Positions 24,290 to 34,546 of a stretch of DNA of 64,000 bases are shown one piece after another (the first letter of the stretch is position 1; the number at the start of each line of letters is the position of its first letter). This DNA comes from Xanthostigma xanthostigma (taxonomy: Eukaryota; Arthropoda; Insecta; Raphidioptera; Raphidiidae). Made by a program: the position numbers and the translations under genes. The stretch spans positions 9,494,501 to 9,558,500 of the forward strand of contig OY754470.1 of NCBI GenBank assembly GCA_963575645.1, in the 5' to 3' direction. Under the pieces are notes generated by a model that had not been told where the DNA came from, made no database searches, and saw only the letters and a list, made by a program, of their open reading frames with translations.

Positions 24290-24870
24290 GATGTGTCGCT
24301 CCTGAGCGAGTCGTTCATCATGAACGACTCCTTTCTCGGAGTGGAGCAAGTCGCTCTTTTTTTGTGAATGTCTCACTCCGAGCGCCATTGCTCTGTGCTG
24401 AGCTATTCTGTACTGTTGCACATTTACAGAGCGCACACAACACAGGCCACAGAGGCACTAGTGATTTTTGCACGTACGGAGTTATCTTTGCTGAGTCATT
24501 TAATGTTGAAAGACACACTGTAAGTGTAATAGTACTAAGCTTACAGTGACTTAAACCATCCACATTGACGTCGTTGACAAAGATATAATATTGTAACAAT
24601 AAACATTATAATTGTTAAGCTTTTATTATACTTTATAGTTTATTTGAAATGCGAATAATATAAGATCACAATCATATTAAAATGAGCTCAAAGCTGAGTG
24701 TGTGTATTGTGCTGTGCAGTGCTAAGTGACTCCTGCGCATGCATCATCACAGTTCACACCTCTGCAGTCTGCACTCTTTTGTAGTGCATACTGTCTAGTG
24801 TCGCTCCTTTTAACGACTCGCTCTGAGCGATTCTTTTTAGTGAGCTGAGCGCATGGAGCCAGCTCCCAAT
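24290..24870. repeat. element with repeated GAGCGAGTCGTT motifs
   Basis: GTCGCTCCTGAGCGAGTCG and CATGAACGACTCC lie at 24296-24330, and the complement of similar phrases (AACGACTCGCTCTGAGCG) at about 24810-24830. This suggests an element with inverted ends of the hAT kind, but borders cannot be fixed. Three overlapping short frames in it are not genes. Confidence 0.35.
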
Positions 24871-24911
24871 AGAGTTATGTGGACACATCATTATAGTGGA
24901 TGCGTTTAAAT

Positions 24912-25230
24912 CAGTGATGTCAAAAATACGGCTCGCGAGCCGCATCCGGCCCTCAAGTCATCTCAATACGACCCGCGACCAGAATTTATCTAGTGAGGAT
25001 TTTAGACACTTGACATCAATAAGCTTATCAGAAACAAGAGACCTCGGGTGTCTGGATCCTCAAGCTCAAGATAATTTACCCTTTTAATTACCTTTATCTG
25101 AAAATTGATTTAAACTAAATAAATAAAGATTTTAATTTAGTATGTTTTTTAGTTTTTAATTTTATCTGGCCCGCTAACACACCCTAAATCTTATAAATGG
25201 CTCTTTAGAAAAATCAGTGTGAAACCCCTG
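24912..25230. mobile_element. hAT-type MITE, CAGTGATGTC ends
   Basis: It starts CAGTGATGTCAAAAATACG with nearby CTCGCGAGCC, and the complement of its right end starts CAGGGGTTTCACACTG. Flanks GTTTAAAT and CTTTAAAT agree in seven of eight bases. At 319 bp it is non-autonomous. Confidence 0.7.
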
Positions 25231-26729
25231 CTTTAAATACTTAGTGGAAACTGATCCGTCCGTAGTCATGTTTCACCTTTCGTTCAAGATGCTTTCTACG
25301 ATGCCGCCATCTGTCAGTCGATGCCTTTAAACAGCGGAAACTGCGTAAACACGTAACTGCCATTACTGTCAAGTCGCGCCTAAAGTAGTTTTATTTTAAA
25401 AAGAATTCAATATTAATTTCCATATTTACCTTGGATGGTTTTAGTATAATAATTTGCGTCCCATTATTTTATCGTTTAACCACGTTTTTGCACACTCAAA
25501 CTGCTGAAGAATTTTTCTTGTTTCACCATTAATCAACTCTATATTGGCATATTCTTCATTACTAAACTCTGTGGAGCGGGAGTATAAGTCCCAAGAAATG
25601 ATATTGATTAGTAAAATATGAGAATTAAACGCACTGATGCGTATAAAATGAAAGATTTTTATTTACGTTTGCATCTGTCAAATTACTTTGTTTTATAAAT
25701 AAAAAAATGATATATTTTTAGCTCGTGATAACTTAGATAATGAGCATATGAAATTAAAAAATAGCAAAATCCAACATGCCATTATAATGCCAAAAAAAGA
25801 AAAATTAGGAGCGGTTGTGTGACGCCAGGTAGATGTGGAACATAAATTTAAGCTTGCCAAATGCAACTTCAAGTTACAAAGCCCATGTACACTCTACGGA
25901 CACTTCCTAAAGTCCTATGGACACTGTAACTTTAAATTACTAGCAGCGCCATCTAAGTGACTATTCCAGTAACTAATAAATCTCAGTTAGATGTCAACAA
26001 AAGCCATGTTACAACCTAACACAGCAAGCGTTACGCGCTGTCATCTAGCGGTATACTAGTAACTGAAAAACGTAACTTCCTCCCATAAAACTGTCGCCCC
26101 AATTGCACGGTTTTATTCCCAACTTAACACGCCATTAGATGTTTCACATCAAAAATATTTGGGAGTATTAATATGACCCATGAACTCAGAGTAGAATTTG
26201 CTATATTGTTTTTGATGATTTTCTGGAGTTCTTCGATTTTGCTGAAATGAGACCGAGACTAGGACGATGTTAGTTTAGTGATTTCGATAATCTCGAGTAT
26301 TTCAGTATCGATTTCGAATCGGAAAGTTGTCATATGGTTTTTTTGTAACAACTTGCAAATCTGATGGACATTGACGCTTTATATGATTATACATAAATTA
26401 TTTAAATAACCCAAATGTGCAATAATTTTGGTTGTGTTTGGTGTATTATAATTTGCGATCCTAACTGCTTTACAGTAATCATATTGTAGTAAAACGTCAG
26501 TATATACTCGAATCGTGTCGTCAGCCTGGCATCCCGAGATGATCCTGACAGCCTTGACCACTGATGAACCTGATTTAGTTAATTTAAAGTGGCGTTTACA
26601 CTTTCCACTTCTTTTTTTATATAAATAATAATGCTACATAGTGGTTAAAATACTAAATTATAATTCAAAATATTTTAGTACCAGTTTGTAATCAGTTTAT
26701 CTATTAATAATTTAAAATCAGTATTAAAA
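25231..26729. other. unassigned, with dispersed GCCATCT phrases
   Basis: Short phrases such as GCCGCCATCTGTCAG, GCGCCATCTAAG and GCGCTGTCATCTAGCGG recur here and at 23090-23115. They look like fragments of one dispersed repeat. No exon seen. Confidence 0.35.
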
Positions 26730-26730
26730 A

Positions 26731-26903
26731 GCATGTTTGGATGAAGAAATTCTTCATAGCAAAGGATCAGAAAAAAACCAATACTATGGTAGAAATTGCT
26801 CCGAAGATGACAAAAATAATCGTCGAAACGTCAGCATAATAAATGCAATTTCTAACATAGTAGATCCTATGCTACGAAGAAATTTATCATCCAAACATCA
26901 TAA
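26731..26903 (+). repeat. imperfect fold-back enclosing a hammerhead-like core
   Basis: Left and right halves are near complements (GTTTGGATGAAGAAATTC on the left; GAAGAAATTTATCATCC on the right). Phrases from the right half recur at 35905-35975 (TGTTTGGATGAAGAA, CGTAGCATA), marking a dispersed family. The centre holds the motif annotated at 26797-26836. Confidence 0.55.
26797..26836 (+). ncRNA. hammerhead-ribozyme-like motif
   Basis: Order seen: stem I TGCT, core CCGAAGA (consensus CTGANGA with one change), one extra base T, stem II GAC closed by GTC, GAAA, then CGTC and stem I partner AGCA. TGCT/AGCA pairs over four bases. The U-to-C change in the core suggests this copy is inactive. Function is inferred from layout only. 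Confidence 0.4.
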
Positions 26904-27009
26904 TCAATGAAGGATCATATTCATCTCTTTGTTGAGATTACACAAAAAGAATTTAATATAATTTATCTGATTCTTAAGACTTTGGGCGTTTTTTTTATTT
27001 TTTTCACCA

Positions 27010-27190
27010 AAAGGGTAATTTCATTGGAATTCTTTGTACATTTTTTATAGAAATTCTTTGAAAGTTCTGAGTATTCTTTAGAAACCTCGGTCATTCTTCA
27101 GACGTCTCGGAAATTTTTCAGATACCTCGGAAATTCTAAGAATTCTGTGATAGCCTCGGGAATTATTCAGAATTCTTGTCTCGATTTTTT
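27010..27190 (+). repeat. decayed tandem repeat, period about 20-25
   Basis: The phrase CCTCGGAAATTCTTCAGA recurs in six or so diverged forms (for example AAACCTCGGTCATTCTTCAG, CAGATACCTCGGAAATTC). No frame is kept, so this is a decayed short tandem array, not a repetitive protein. Confidence 0.5.
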
Positions 27191-28847
27191 GTCGGGAAAT
27201 GAACTCCTCGTCCTCTGGCTACTCTAATGTTATATACACACTTTTGTCATATTTTAATCAGTTTTCCTGCTAATATTGGTCGAGTTCTAGGCTATCGTAA
27301 CGATATTCAAATAAGAACTTGTCAGCAACCAGACGAACGTTGCATCTCGGTTTCTCTGGCTGGGGAAACTCTTTGAAACAAGACGTACCTTAAAATGACG
27401 TAAAATTATGGTGTAGTAGGGTATTTGGGGGAAGAAAGCCGTAGAATAATACAGCAAAGAATTTGAGATTGGAAAATGAAATTTTTAATCACGAATTTCG
27501 GGATAAAAACAAGCTTTATAAATAGCACTTTTAGCTTAAATGGACAAAATCAATTTTGAAATAAAGTTCATAATTTTTGAAAAGTGAATAGTAGATTTTA
27601 ATCCTTTTTGAAAAAATCTGGATATCTAATTAATATTGTGGAGCAGTCAGTATTCTCGTGTCCCACATTGGCACTGTAGCGGTCAAGGATGTATGCAATC
27701 CAGCACGTAATAATATTATGACACAGTTAATACTTTGATATCTATGTCGTCACAGGTATTTACAGAGTAAGGCTACTGACAGATGCATCTAAGAAATACG
27801 TCATTATCTCATTCAAATACACGATAATTCAAATAAAGCGATAATAAATGCTATTTTTTGTCTACACGCGACGCAACGGTTATAGTACTCTCAAAATAGC
27901 TGACCAAAGAGAGTATAGTATAGCTGAAAGTAGAACCTGGTGTCACTTCTGCTGTAAAGATGTTTTCACATAAACAAATTATCTATATACATAATTATGT
28001 AGAAATGCCAGAGCACTGTGTAAACACTACGAACAGCTTCAATAACTGACTAATATTTTTGCTCACTCTGCTCGCCTTTTTATAGTTTTCGGTCCATGCT
28101 TTTAGAATGTTCTTCACGCATCCAGATCCCTTTTTTTACATCTATTGTTCTCTCCAAGCGATTCTAAGAAATCAGGTCTAACTTCGCTACCTGCTTTACG
28201 CACCGAGTTCCGTTCCTTTACATGTATGTGTGTCTCCAAAGTCGGGTGTTCTTTACCTGTTTCCATTGTTGTTGGTTCTAGTAGTTTCTACCGAATTCCA
28301 GAGGCGTCCCATCAGGGGCACGCAACATTATTATTTATATAATAGTATCTAATAGATAAATAAACAATAAAATTATGAGCGATGAATGGATAATTCGAAC
28401 GGGGGCTTTAATACTATTGAAAACAAATGTTTTCCTTTATCTTAACAATCTAATAGTATCTATCAACAGCTAACTATGAATGAAACATACTATTTGACTA
28501 TAATAATGTCATTAAGTCAAAACGTGAATTAGTTTAACAACACGAAGATGATATTAGCACTTGGCCTTGAATGAAATCTTTTTTGTTAGTTAAATTACTT
28601 TGTAAACGCCGCTTAATAGTTATAAAAACTGCTTAATAGGAACATCATGGTACATTCAACTGACAGCCGCTAACGTATCTACAATCAAACTACTATAAAC
28701 AGATCTGTAATACAAAAAGTATCTTCGCCTTATTATTTGCACGGTTTCATAACTGTTCTAAATTGAAGTCGTTAAAATGTATTTGCGCATATTTAAACTG
28801 ATATATATTTATAGATAATAATTGACTTTGACTGATTATATTATTAC
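27191..28847. other. unassigned sequence
   Basis: AT-rich. The region 28080-28340 is less AT-rich and pyrimidine-rich on the + strand, with a 65-codon open frame of no recognisable content. I see no splice-bounded exon with family similarity. Confidence 0.35.
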
Positions 28848-29228
28848 TAACGATTCCGCCCGGTTTCACCCGAGTGCAAAAGAACGAATGGAGGGGAAAG
28901 ACATGAGTACGCACGTTTGTCTTAGTTTACCGAATTTCCAAATTTCATGATGATCGGAGTTACCGTTCAAAAGTTTTTGTCGGATGGACAAATTTTGAGT
29001 TACATTTTTCATTGATGCTCCACTCCTATTGGTCGTAGCGTGATAATATATAGCCTATAGCCTATATAGTTCTCCCGACACAGAGTTTTTACTCCAGTGG
29101 GAGAAAGTAATTTCCATATTATTGTTGTTCTGGATATTAGAATTACTATTGTATAGAATGCTTTCATCGTGTTTTACAATTTCAGGCTACCATCTAAAAG
29201 TGTATATTATTGTGATGTTGGAAATAAA

Positions 29229-29305
<77 letters not shown>

Positions 29306-29335
29306 GCCTTCCTCGATAAATGGACTATCTAACAA
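28848..29335 (+). mobile_element. retroelement 3-prime tail with ATT microsatellite
   Basis: It begins TCCGCCCGGTTTCACCCG, continues GAGTACGCACGTTTGTC, AATTTCATGATGATCGGAG and GACAAATTTTGAGTTAC, and ends CCTTCCTCGATAAATGGAC. The segment at 52756-53038 has the same series, and 40384-40410 and 60540-60570 hold its first part. It is the tail of a common insect non-LTR element or SINE type. A run of about 24 ATT units lies at 29231-29304. Confidence 0.6.
29231..29304 (+). repeat. (ATT)n microsatellite
   Basis: About 24 uninterrupted ATT units. A poly-Tyr reading frame across it is a by-product of the repeat. Confidence 0.95.
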
Positions 29336-29823
29336 AAAAAATTAAGGAGTTTGTCGTTATATAAAGTGACGTTAAATGGAGTTTACACTGTATTTATTTT
29401 TAGATTTCTGTTTCTGTTATTATTCAATTAATCTTAATTTAGTTAGCTATATTATGAAGACTGAAATCTGTTGTTTAATTGATGTCTTTGTATTGTTTCA
29501 GATGTGTACATATTATCGACTACCGAGAATTCCAAAGAAATCCTCCTACACAAATAAGTGGTTACAATAAATTTAAAAGGATTAACAAAATGAGAAGAAA
29601 TATTCTTGTAGCTAATTTAAATTAATAAATAAATGAACTGCCATGCATGTAGGGTTTAAAATTTTGACACGGCGTGCATATAAATTAATATAATTTATTA
29701 TTGTTAACAGAAAATAAAATGTGGACTAGAAATTGTTAGAAAATATTAATGCGCTTAAAATTGAACAGTAAATTTTATTCTTAGCGAACGCTTTTAGAAT
29801 ATTACATAAAATAAAATATTAAA

Positions 29824-30031
29824 ATGTGTATTCGTGGTGTATTATTAATATTATTAGTGTACTTATGTGCTCCTAGAATAACATGTTTCCATGTAAAATA
29901 TCACGAAACTGATGATGAGGCATTAATTCTTAAACAGCAGCAAGGAAGCAAGTTTACCATTGAAGATCTCTTAACAACAACCTTTCCAAAGAAGACGTCC
30001 AACGACCAGGATCTCGATATTTGTAAAGCAG
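29824..30031 (+). CDS. possible first exon of a secreted protein, unrecognised
   Basis: The ATG sits in AAAATG context and is followed by a typical signal peptide (hydrophobic LLILLVYLCAP, about 21 residues). The mature part is charged (HETDDEALILKQQQ, then TIEDLLTTTFPKK and DQDLDICKA). At 30031 a CAG/GTAGAT junction fits a splice donor in phase 1; beyond it the frame loses protein-like character and ends at 30135. I could not find a matching second exon downstream, where the next 2 kb is fold-back repeats. It may be a real gene whose other exons lie far away, or a relic. Confidence 0.35.
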
Positions 30032-30490
30032 GTAGATTAATCAAATCATCTAAACCCTTTTTTGTACCTGTATATTTAGTTTTTTATGCGGTCGAAACGA
30101 AACGGCTACCCGATTTATTTTATGATATCTGGTAGCGGCGATTTTTCTCAAGGTAGGTGCAACTGTTTCTTATTTAACATGAATAAGGAGTCTATGTTTT
30201 AATTTATAATCTTCTATTTGATAAAACTCGAACACTGACTGACTGACAGATAACGCACAGCCAAAACTGGTGGGCAGGTGGAAGCATGCAATTTTGCACA
30301 TAAGTTCCTTATATGACGTAGGTGAGCACTAAGCAAGAATTTATTCTTGCAACTGATTATTTTGTAATTGTACAGCGGGAGTGTACGAAATCATCGAATC
30401 AAATAAATAATAATTTTTAAATTAATTAATATTGAAATCTTTGATTAATGTCTGATTAGAACATATATTAGAAATCGTGTCCATCGAGAC

Positions 30491-30651
30491 AATTATTAAT
30501 AAGAATCGCAGGATTGTGGACAAAAAGTTCTTTATTCAGTGTACGACGTTTCACATTAATTATACTTGAAAAAGTCTAAATTTATAGACGAAACGTCGTA
30601 CACTGAATAAAGAACTTTTTGTCCACAATCCTGCGATTCTTATTAATAATT
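30491..30651 (+). repeat. perfect 62-bp fold-back enclosing a hammerhead-like core
   Basis: Arms 30491-30552 and 30590-30651 are perfect complements over 62 bp with a 37-base centre. The inner edge of the right arm begins exactly at GAAACGTC, the 3-prime part of the hammerhead-like motif at 30563-30600. Confidence 0.85.
30563..30600 (+). ncRNA. hammerhead-ribozyme-like motif
   Basis: Stem I TAC (30563-30565) pairs with GTA (30598-30600). Between them lie TTGAAAA (a changed CTGANGA core), an extra A, stem II GTCTA/TAGAC (five pairs, loop of six), GAAA and the cleavage-site-like CGTC. Two core positions deviate, so this copy is probably not active. Confidence 0.4.
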
Positions 30652-30730
30652 GTCTGATTAGAACTCTTCAATAAATAAAATATTCGACCAATTTTTCAGA
30701 CAATATATTAACAAAATATATAATTAATAC

Positions 30731-30769
30731 ATTAACGTTTCGATCCGGATTTGGACCTTCTTCAGAATT
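30731..30769 (-). ncRNA. hammerhead-ribozyme-like motif
   Basis: On the minus strand: ATT, CTGAAGA, extra A, stem II GGTCC paired with GGATC (one G-U pair), GAAA, CGTT, AAT. It differs from its partner at 30854-30891 in stem II by GGTCC against GATCC, and pairing survives. Confidence 0.45.
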
Positions 30770-30853
30770 GATCTAAAAAATATAAAACATAAATAATATT
30801 GAATTTCTAATTCGCTTTTTATAAAATTCCTTCAAAATTATTAACTAATATCA

Positions 30854-30891
30854 ATTCTGAAGAAGATCCAAATCCGGATCGAAACGTTAAT
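30854..30891 (+). ncRNA. hammerhead-ribozyme-like motif, core intact
   Basis: ATT (30854-30856), CTGAAGA (30857-30863, matches CTGANGA), extra A, stem II GATCC (30865-30869) with GGATC (30876-30880), GAAA (30881-30884), CGTT, then AAT. The only departure from the textbook layout is the single extra A between core and stem II, shared with the other copies. Confidence 0.5.
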
Positions 30892-31445
30892 GTAATAATT
30901 ATATATTTTGTTAATATATTGTCTGAAAAATTGGTCGAATATTTTATTAATTGAATTAATTAATATTCAATAGATAGTTCTAATAAATTTGTGATCTCTG
31001 GTATAAAACGATCCACGTTTCAAATTGACATTAAAATGACAGGTTATCGATAACTACTGATTATGTAGTGTTCAACAAAAAACATTTAGTGCATCTATTA
31101 TGCTTGTATTACAATTATTATCTCTATATGTGTATAAGTATTCTTGCTGACTGACTTATCAACGCATATCCGAAACGCAGCTGATCCTAGAAACATGGGA
31201 TTTTACCATTGAAATTTGAAGGGGCGGAAAATAGAATTGAAAAAATAAGTATATCTCGGAATTGCTTAAGTTACAAACAAAAAGTTTTATATGTCGTCAA
31301 AATCGTACACGAAAAATTATTGATATTCACGTTCTAAAGGATGCAAATGTAGGTGGCCACTTTGTTGAAGGCTACGTGTATCTGTGAGACTGCTTAAGTT
31401 AAATTGCATATTTGCATGCCAAAGTTTTGGGAAGTGTCATGTCAT

Positions 31446-31560
31446 ATAATAAATAAAATTATCGACCAATTTTTCAGACAAATATATTAACAAAAAAATA
31501 TAAATTCAATACATTAACGTTTCGGTCAGGATTTGGAGCTTCTTCAGAACTGATGTAAAA
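31446..31560 (-). mobile_element. single-arm copy of the 30.7 kb element
   Basis: It holds CGACCAATTTTTCAGAC, then TACATTAACGTTTCGG and TTCTTCAGAACTGATG. On the minus strand it has CTGAAGA, GCTCC, GACC, GAAA and CGTT, so the hammerhead-like order is kept (31513-31552) but stem II has two mismatches. The opposite arm is missing. Confidence 0.6.
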
Positions 31561-31657
31561 AATATAAAAATTTTTTCAATAATCATGATCACTCAATTGT
31601 ATATTATAGAAAAGAAACGAACGGTTGATTTATGAGTCAAATTTGTTTATTGTAGGA

Positions 31658-31699
31658 AGACTACGTTTCGACACCTGTTTTGGTGTCTTCCTCAGGTCT
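31658..31699 (-). ncRNA. hammerhead-ribozyme-like motif
   Basis: Mirror copy of the motif at 31809-31850 with the same sequence on the minus strand: AGAC, CTGAGGA, extra A, GACACC/GGTGTC, GAAA, CGTA, GTCT. Confidence 0.5.
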
Positions 31700-31808
31700 A
31701 TAAGAAAATAAATAATACATATAATAGTTAAAACTTAATTATACATTATGTTTTATTACTAATGTATAATTAAGTTTTATCTATTATATGTATTATTTAT
31801 TTTCTTAT

Positions 31809-31850
31809 AGACCTGAGGAAGACACCAAAACAGGTGTCGAAACGTAGTCT
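31809..31850 (+). ncRNA. hammerhead-ribozyme-like motif, best-paired copy
   Basis: Stem I AGAC (31809-31812) pairs with GTCT (31847-31850). Core CTGAGGA (31813-31819) matches CTGANGA. Stem II GACACC (31821-31826) pairs with GGTGTC (31833-31838) over six bases. GAAA is at 31839-31842, followed by CGTA, a permitted NUH site. One extra A separates core and stem II. Confidence 0.55.
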
Positions 31851-32310
31851 TCCTACAATAAACAAATTTGACTCATAAATCAACCGTTTCGTTTCTTTTC
31901 TATAATATAAAAATTTATTAATATTTAGTTTCTTATTAGTTTTTAATAAAAAAATTTAAACGAATTTTATTAAAAACTAATTATTAACTATTTTCAATGA
32001 GTAAAACGCTGGTATTTTAAATCCCATCCGCCGAGCGAAAATTTTCAAAATATCTAGTATTTTACTGACGACTCGAAAATCTTAATTTTTTACCTGACTG
32101 CAGCGAAACCAAAAGAAGCATTCTAGTGTATGTTTGTATTTACAGATGTTCCACCGTAGCGCCTAAACTATTCATCCGATTTTGATAAATAATGTGTCAA
32201 TCGATTCGTATTATGGCCCGAGTAACATAGGCTACTATTGACTTTTGGTCCCAGAGGGGAGCAAATTGAAAACTGATAAAAAATAAGTTAAAAAAAAATT
32301 AGAATAAACA

Positions 32311-32523
32311 ATAAGTTCAAAAACAAAAACGCGATTACTGGAAAGTATGAAACAAGAAAATATTCTCATCTGAGGATAGCCGTGGTTGTATTCCATCTCA
32401 TATATACTGTTAAAATGTTTATGCTTTGTTAGGGTAGGTGGCATACGATCACGGCTATCCTCAGATGAGAATACTTTCTTGTTTTATACTTTTCAGTAGT
32501 CGGGTTTTAGTTTTTGCACTTAT
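32311..32523 (+). repeat. fold-back element
   Basis: The left arm reads through GATTACTGGAAAGTATG and CATCTGAGGATAGCCGTG, and the right arm holds their complements (CACGGCTATCCTCAGATG, TACTTTTCAGTAGTC). Arms are about 75-80 bp with a loop of about 55 bp. Confidence 0.75.
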
Positions 32524-32904
32524 TTTTTATTTACATTTGAGTAACATTACTTGGCGAGAATAATAAAGGTGAAACAGAATTCTAACCAGTATCATCATTA
32601 TTACTGATTAGCAAACGTAATTGAAAATTAAAAGCAATTTTCCTATCCAAACAGTAGTTACGTTAATTTTTTGTTCCTTTTTTAATACAAATGCATGTAT
32701 GTAATTCACTTTTGCAATGTAAACATAAAACGACCTTACGTGACTTGTTTAAATTAAAAATTATCATTAAAACAGTGTAATTTGTAAAAAATTATCTCAA
32801 GGGTATTTTTTAATTCGAGCTTATTATACGACTGTTACATGTGAAGTAAATTCTACTGGATGGTTTGAAGATAAAATACTAAATGTAGGCAGACCATAAA
32901 CATA

Positions 32905-33749
32905 AATAGTTGGCAAAACCAAAAGTGCACATCCCGCAAGTTTTCCACTGTATGATAAAAAAATAACAATTAAAAAATATTTTTAATAAATTTAAAAAGA
33001 TTTAAAAATTTAAAGAAATAAATAATTAAAAATTGAAAAAATATTTTTTTTAAGTTTGCAAAAATAAAAAAAATTAAGAACTATACATAATATAATATAT
33101 AATTAATATCAAGTGGAATAAAATAAAACAAAATAAAAAGAAAAAAAAAAGAAAAAACTCAATGATTTCGTAAGGAATCGAACCCAGGACCTTGCCCTTG
33201 GGGATCCAACGGCATAACCATTACGCCACGGCGGCCTAATACGTGCAGTGGTGTTATCACGGTATAGAAGTGTAGCACTTGTTTTATGGATTACACTATA
33301 TTTACACAGCAATTATTATATTGTTTTTTAAACTATTAGCTGTCAAAAATAATAAAATAAAACTGTTTATAAAAATTAAACTACTGAACACATTTTAGTG
33401 AATTTAAATAGGGTTCTGGTCTGATAGTAAACAAAGTGAATAAAATATAACCCAAGGCAATCCGACCAAAATTGCGATCTGTAGAGTCGTGACGTACATA
33501 CGTACAGACCAACCGACAACTGCTGTTTGTGATTTTCAATTACAATTTTAATAGTATTTATGAACTCGAATTGATTTAAAAATGGTTCTGTTTTATAGAT
33601 TAGAATCTCCTCTTTTCAAAAAGCTTCAATTTGAATGGATTTCGTGTGAAATTAACTTAGATATAACTTCTTATATGAACGAAAGTCAGCTCTGACGCAC
33701 AAAGCGATAATAAAGCACATACCGCTAGTTTAGCGGTATGTGCAATAAT
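32905..33749. mobile_element. repeat with tRNA-like core and terminal hairpin, copy 1
   Basis: Left border AATAGTTGGCAAAACC, then CACATCCCGCAAGTTTTCC, an A-rich tract, a tRNA-like segment, and a long right part that is nearly identical to 61400-61837. It ends in a perfect hairpin, GCACATACCGCTA with its complement around GTT (33715-33743). The partner copy is 61059-61837. Family unknown; the end does not carry the CTRR of a Helitron. Confidence 0.65.
33168..33240 (-). ncRNA. degenerate tRNA-like segment
   Basis: On the minus strand GTGGCGTAATGGTTATGCC resembles a tRNA D-arm with A box, and GGTCCTGGGTTCGATTCC a B box. T-stem and acceptor pairing are poor, so this is a tRNA-derived Pol III promoter rather than a working tRNA. 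A T6 run follows within about 10 bases and could act as a terminator. Confidence 0.5.
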
Positions 33750-34121
33750 AATTTTTTCATTTTATTTTAAACAGAGCGAATCGGCATCGATGGCCATTAT
33801 CGCATACACACAAATAATTAATTAATCTATATCTGGTACTAATATTTGCACGAGTTTTCTAAATTTAGTGTTATCAATTAATCCAAAAATACTTTTAAAA
33901 TGTCTACAAAACTTTTATCCTACGGCGCTTCATAAGGAAGCAACACGTCTTTGATCAACGAAATGCCGTAGAGTGAATACTGAATTAAGAATAGTATGAT
34001 GGTAATTCAAAATGATCTAAACCGAAAAAATTCATTCTCTCACACTATCTATAAATTATGAAGTTTTAAAAAAAATTCAAATCGATTCACTAGACAGATG
34101 AAAAGTTTTAATGATTTTTCT

Positions 34122-34470
34122 TCATACCTCGATCGAAAGTACATACTTTCGGCGTCAATAATTGTAAGGCAGAAAGTCTAACATTTATATGCATTGGTGG
34201 AATTACACGCACTGATGCGGGAAGTGCGTACGTTCGGGCGGCAGTAAAGTAAAAACAACCTACAAACTGTTGTTTAAATGTCGTTTCCATAGCAACCCTA
34301 TTACATTTTAGCTAATAGTCGCAAACATCTGTCATTCTTGTTTTTATGAATAATCTCAAAGCTGCTTGCTTGGAATTTATCTGTGTTTTTTATGTAATTA
34401 ATAAGTAATTAATTCATGTATTTAATAAGCGTACTTACGACGGAGGTATGAAGAAAAATAGTATACACAA
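34122..34470 (+). mobile_element. MITE with CTTCATACCTCG ends, copy 1
   Basis: Left end TTCTTCATACCTCGATCG, right end CGACGGAGGTATGAAGAA. Interior marks: AGGCAGAAAGTCTAAC, TTTCCATAGCAACCC and GCTGCTTGCTTGGAA. Two more copies lie at 61878-62200 (same orientation) and 62318-62640 (opposite). No coding capacity. Confidence 0.75.
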
Positions 34471-34546
34471 CCGAAAGTTTGATATCCTGCCGAGGGAATC
34501 ATGGCGCGCAGTGCAAGATATTAAATTTTTGGTCGTTGTGGTGTAA

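Larger units (their letters stand above)
30672..30951 (+). repeat. fold-back with a hammerhead-like core in each arm
   Basis: Arms of about 100 bp (30672-30772 and 30850-30951), centre about 77 bp. Each arm contains ATTCTGAAGAAG with downstream CGGATCGAAACGTTAAT, on opposite strands. The outer part (CGACCAATTTTTCAGAC) is also present at 31456-31478. Confidence 0.8.
31600..31909 (+). repeat. 310-bp near-perfect palindrome with two hammerhead-like cores
   Basis: Arms of about 148 bp (31600-31747 and 31759-31909) flank an 11-bp centre. The only differences seen are a few single bases. Each arm holds one hammerhead-like motif, on opposite strands (31658-31699 minus, 31809-31850 plus). Confidence 0.85.

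Noticed and set aside
29122-29319. Frame with a poly-Tyr run
   Set aside because: Translation of the ATT microsatellite.
33168-33240. Working tRNA gene
   Set aside because: A and B boxes are present but acceptor and T stems do not pair; the segment belongs to a dispersed repeat. The same applies to 43414-43505 and 61234-61305.
33715-33749. Helitron 3-prime end
   Set aside because: A hairpin lies near the end of the repeat, but no CTRR follows and no TC start is seen at the other border.
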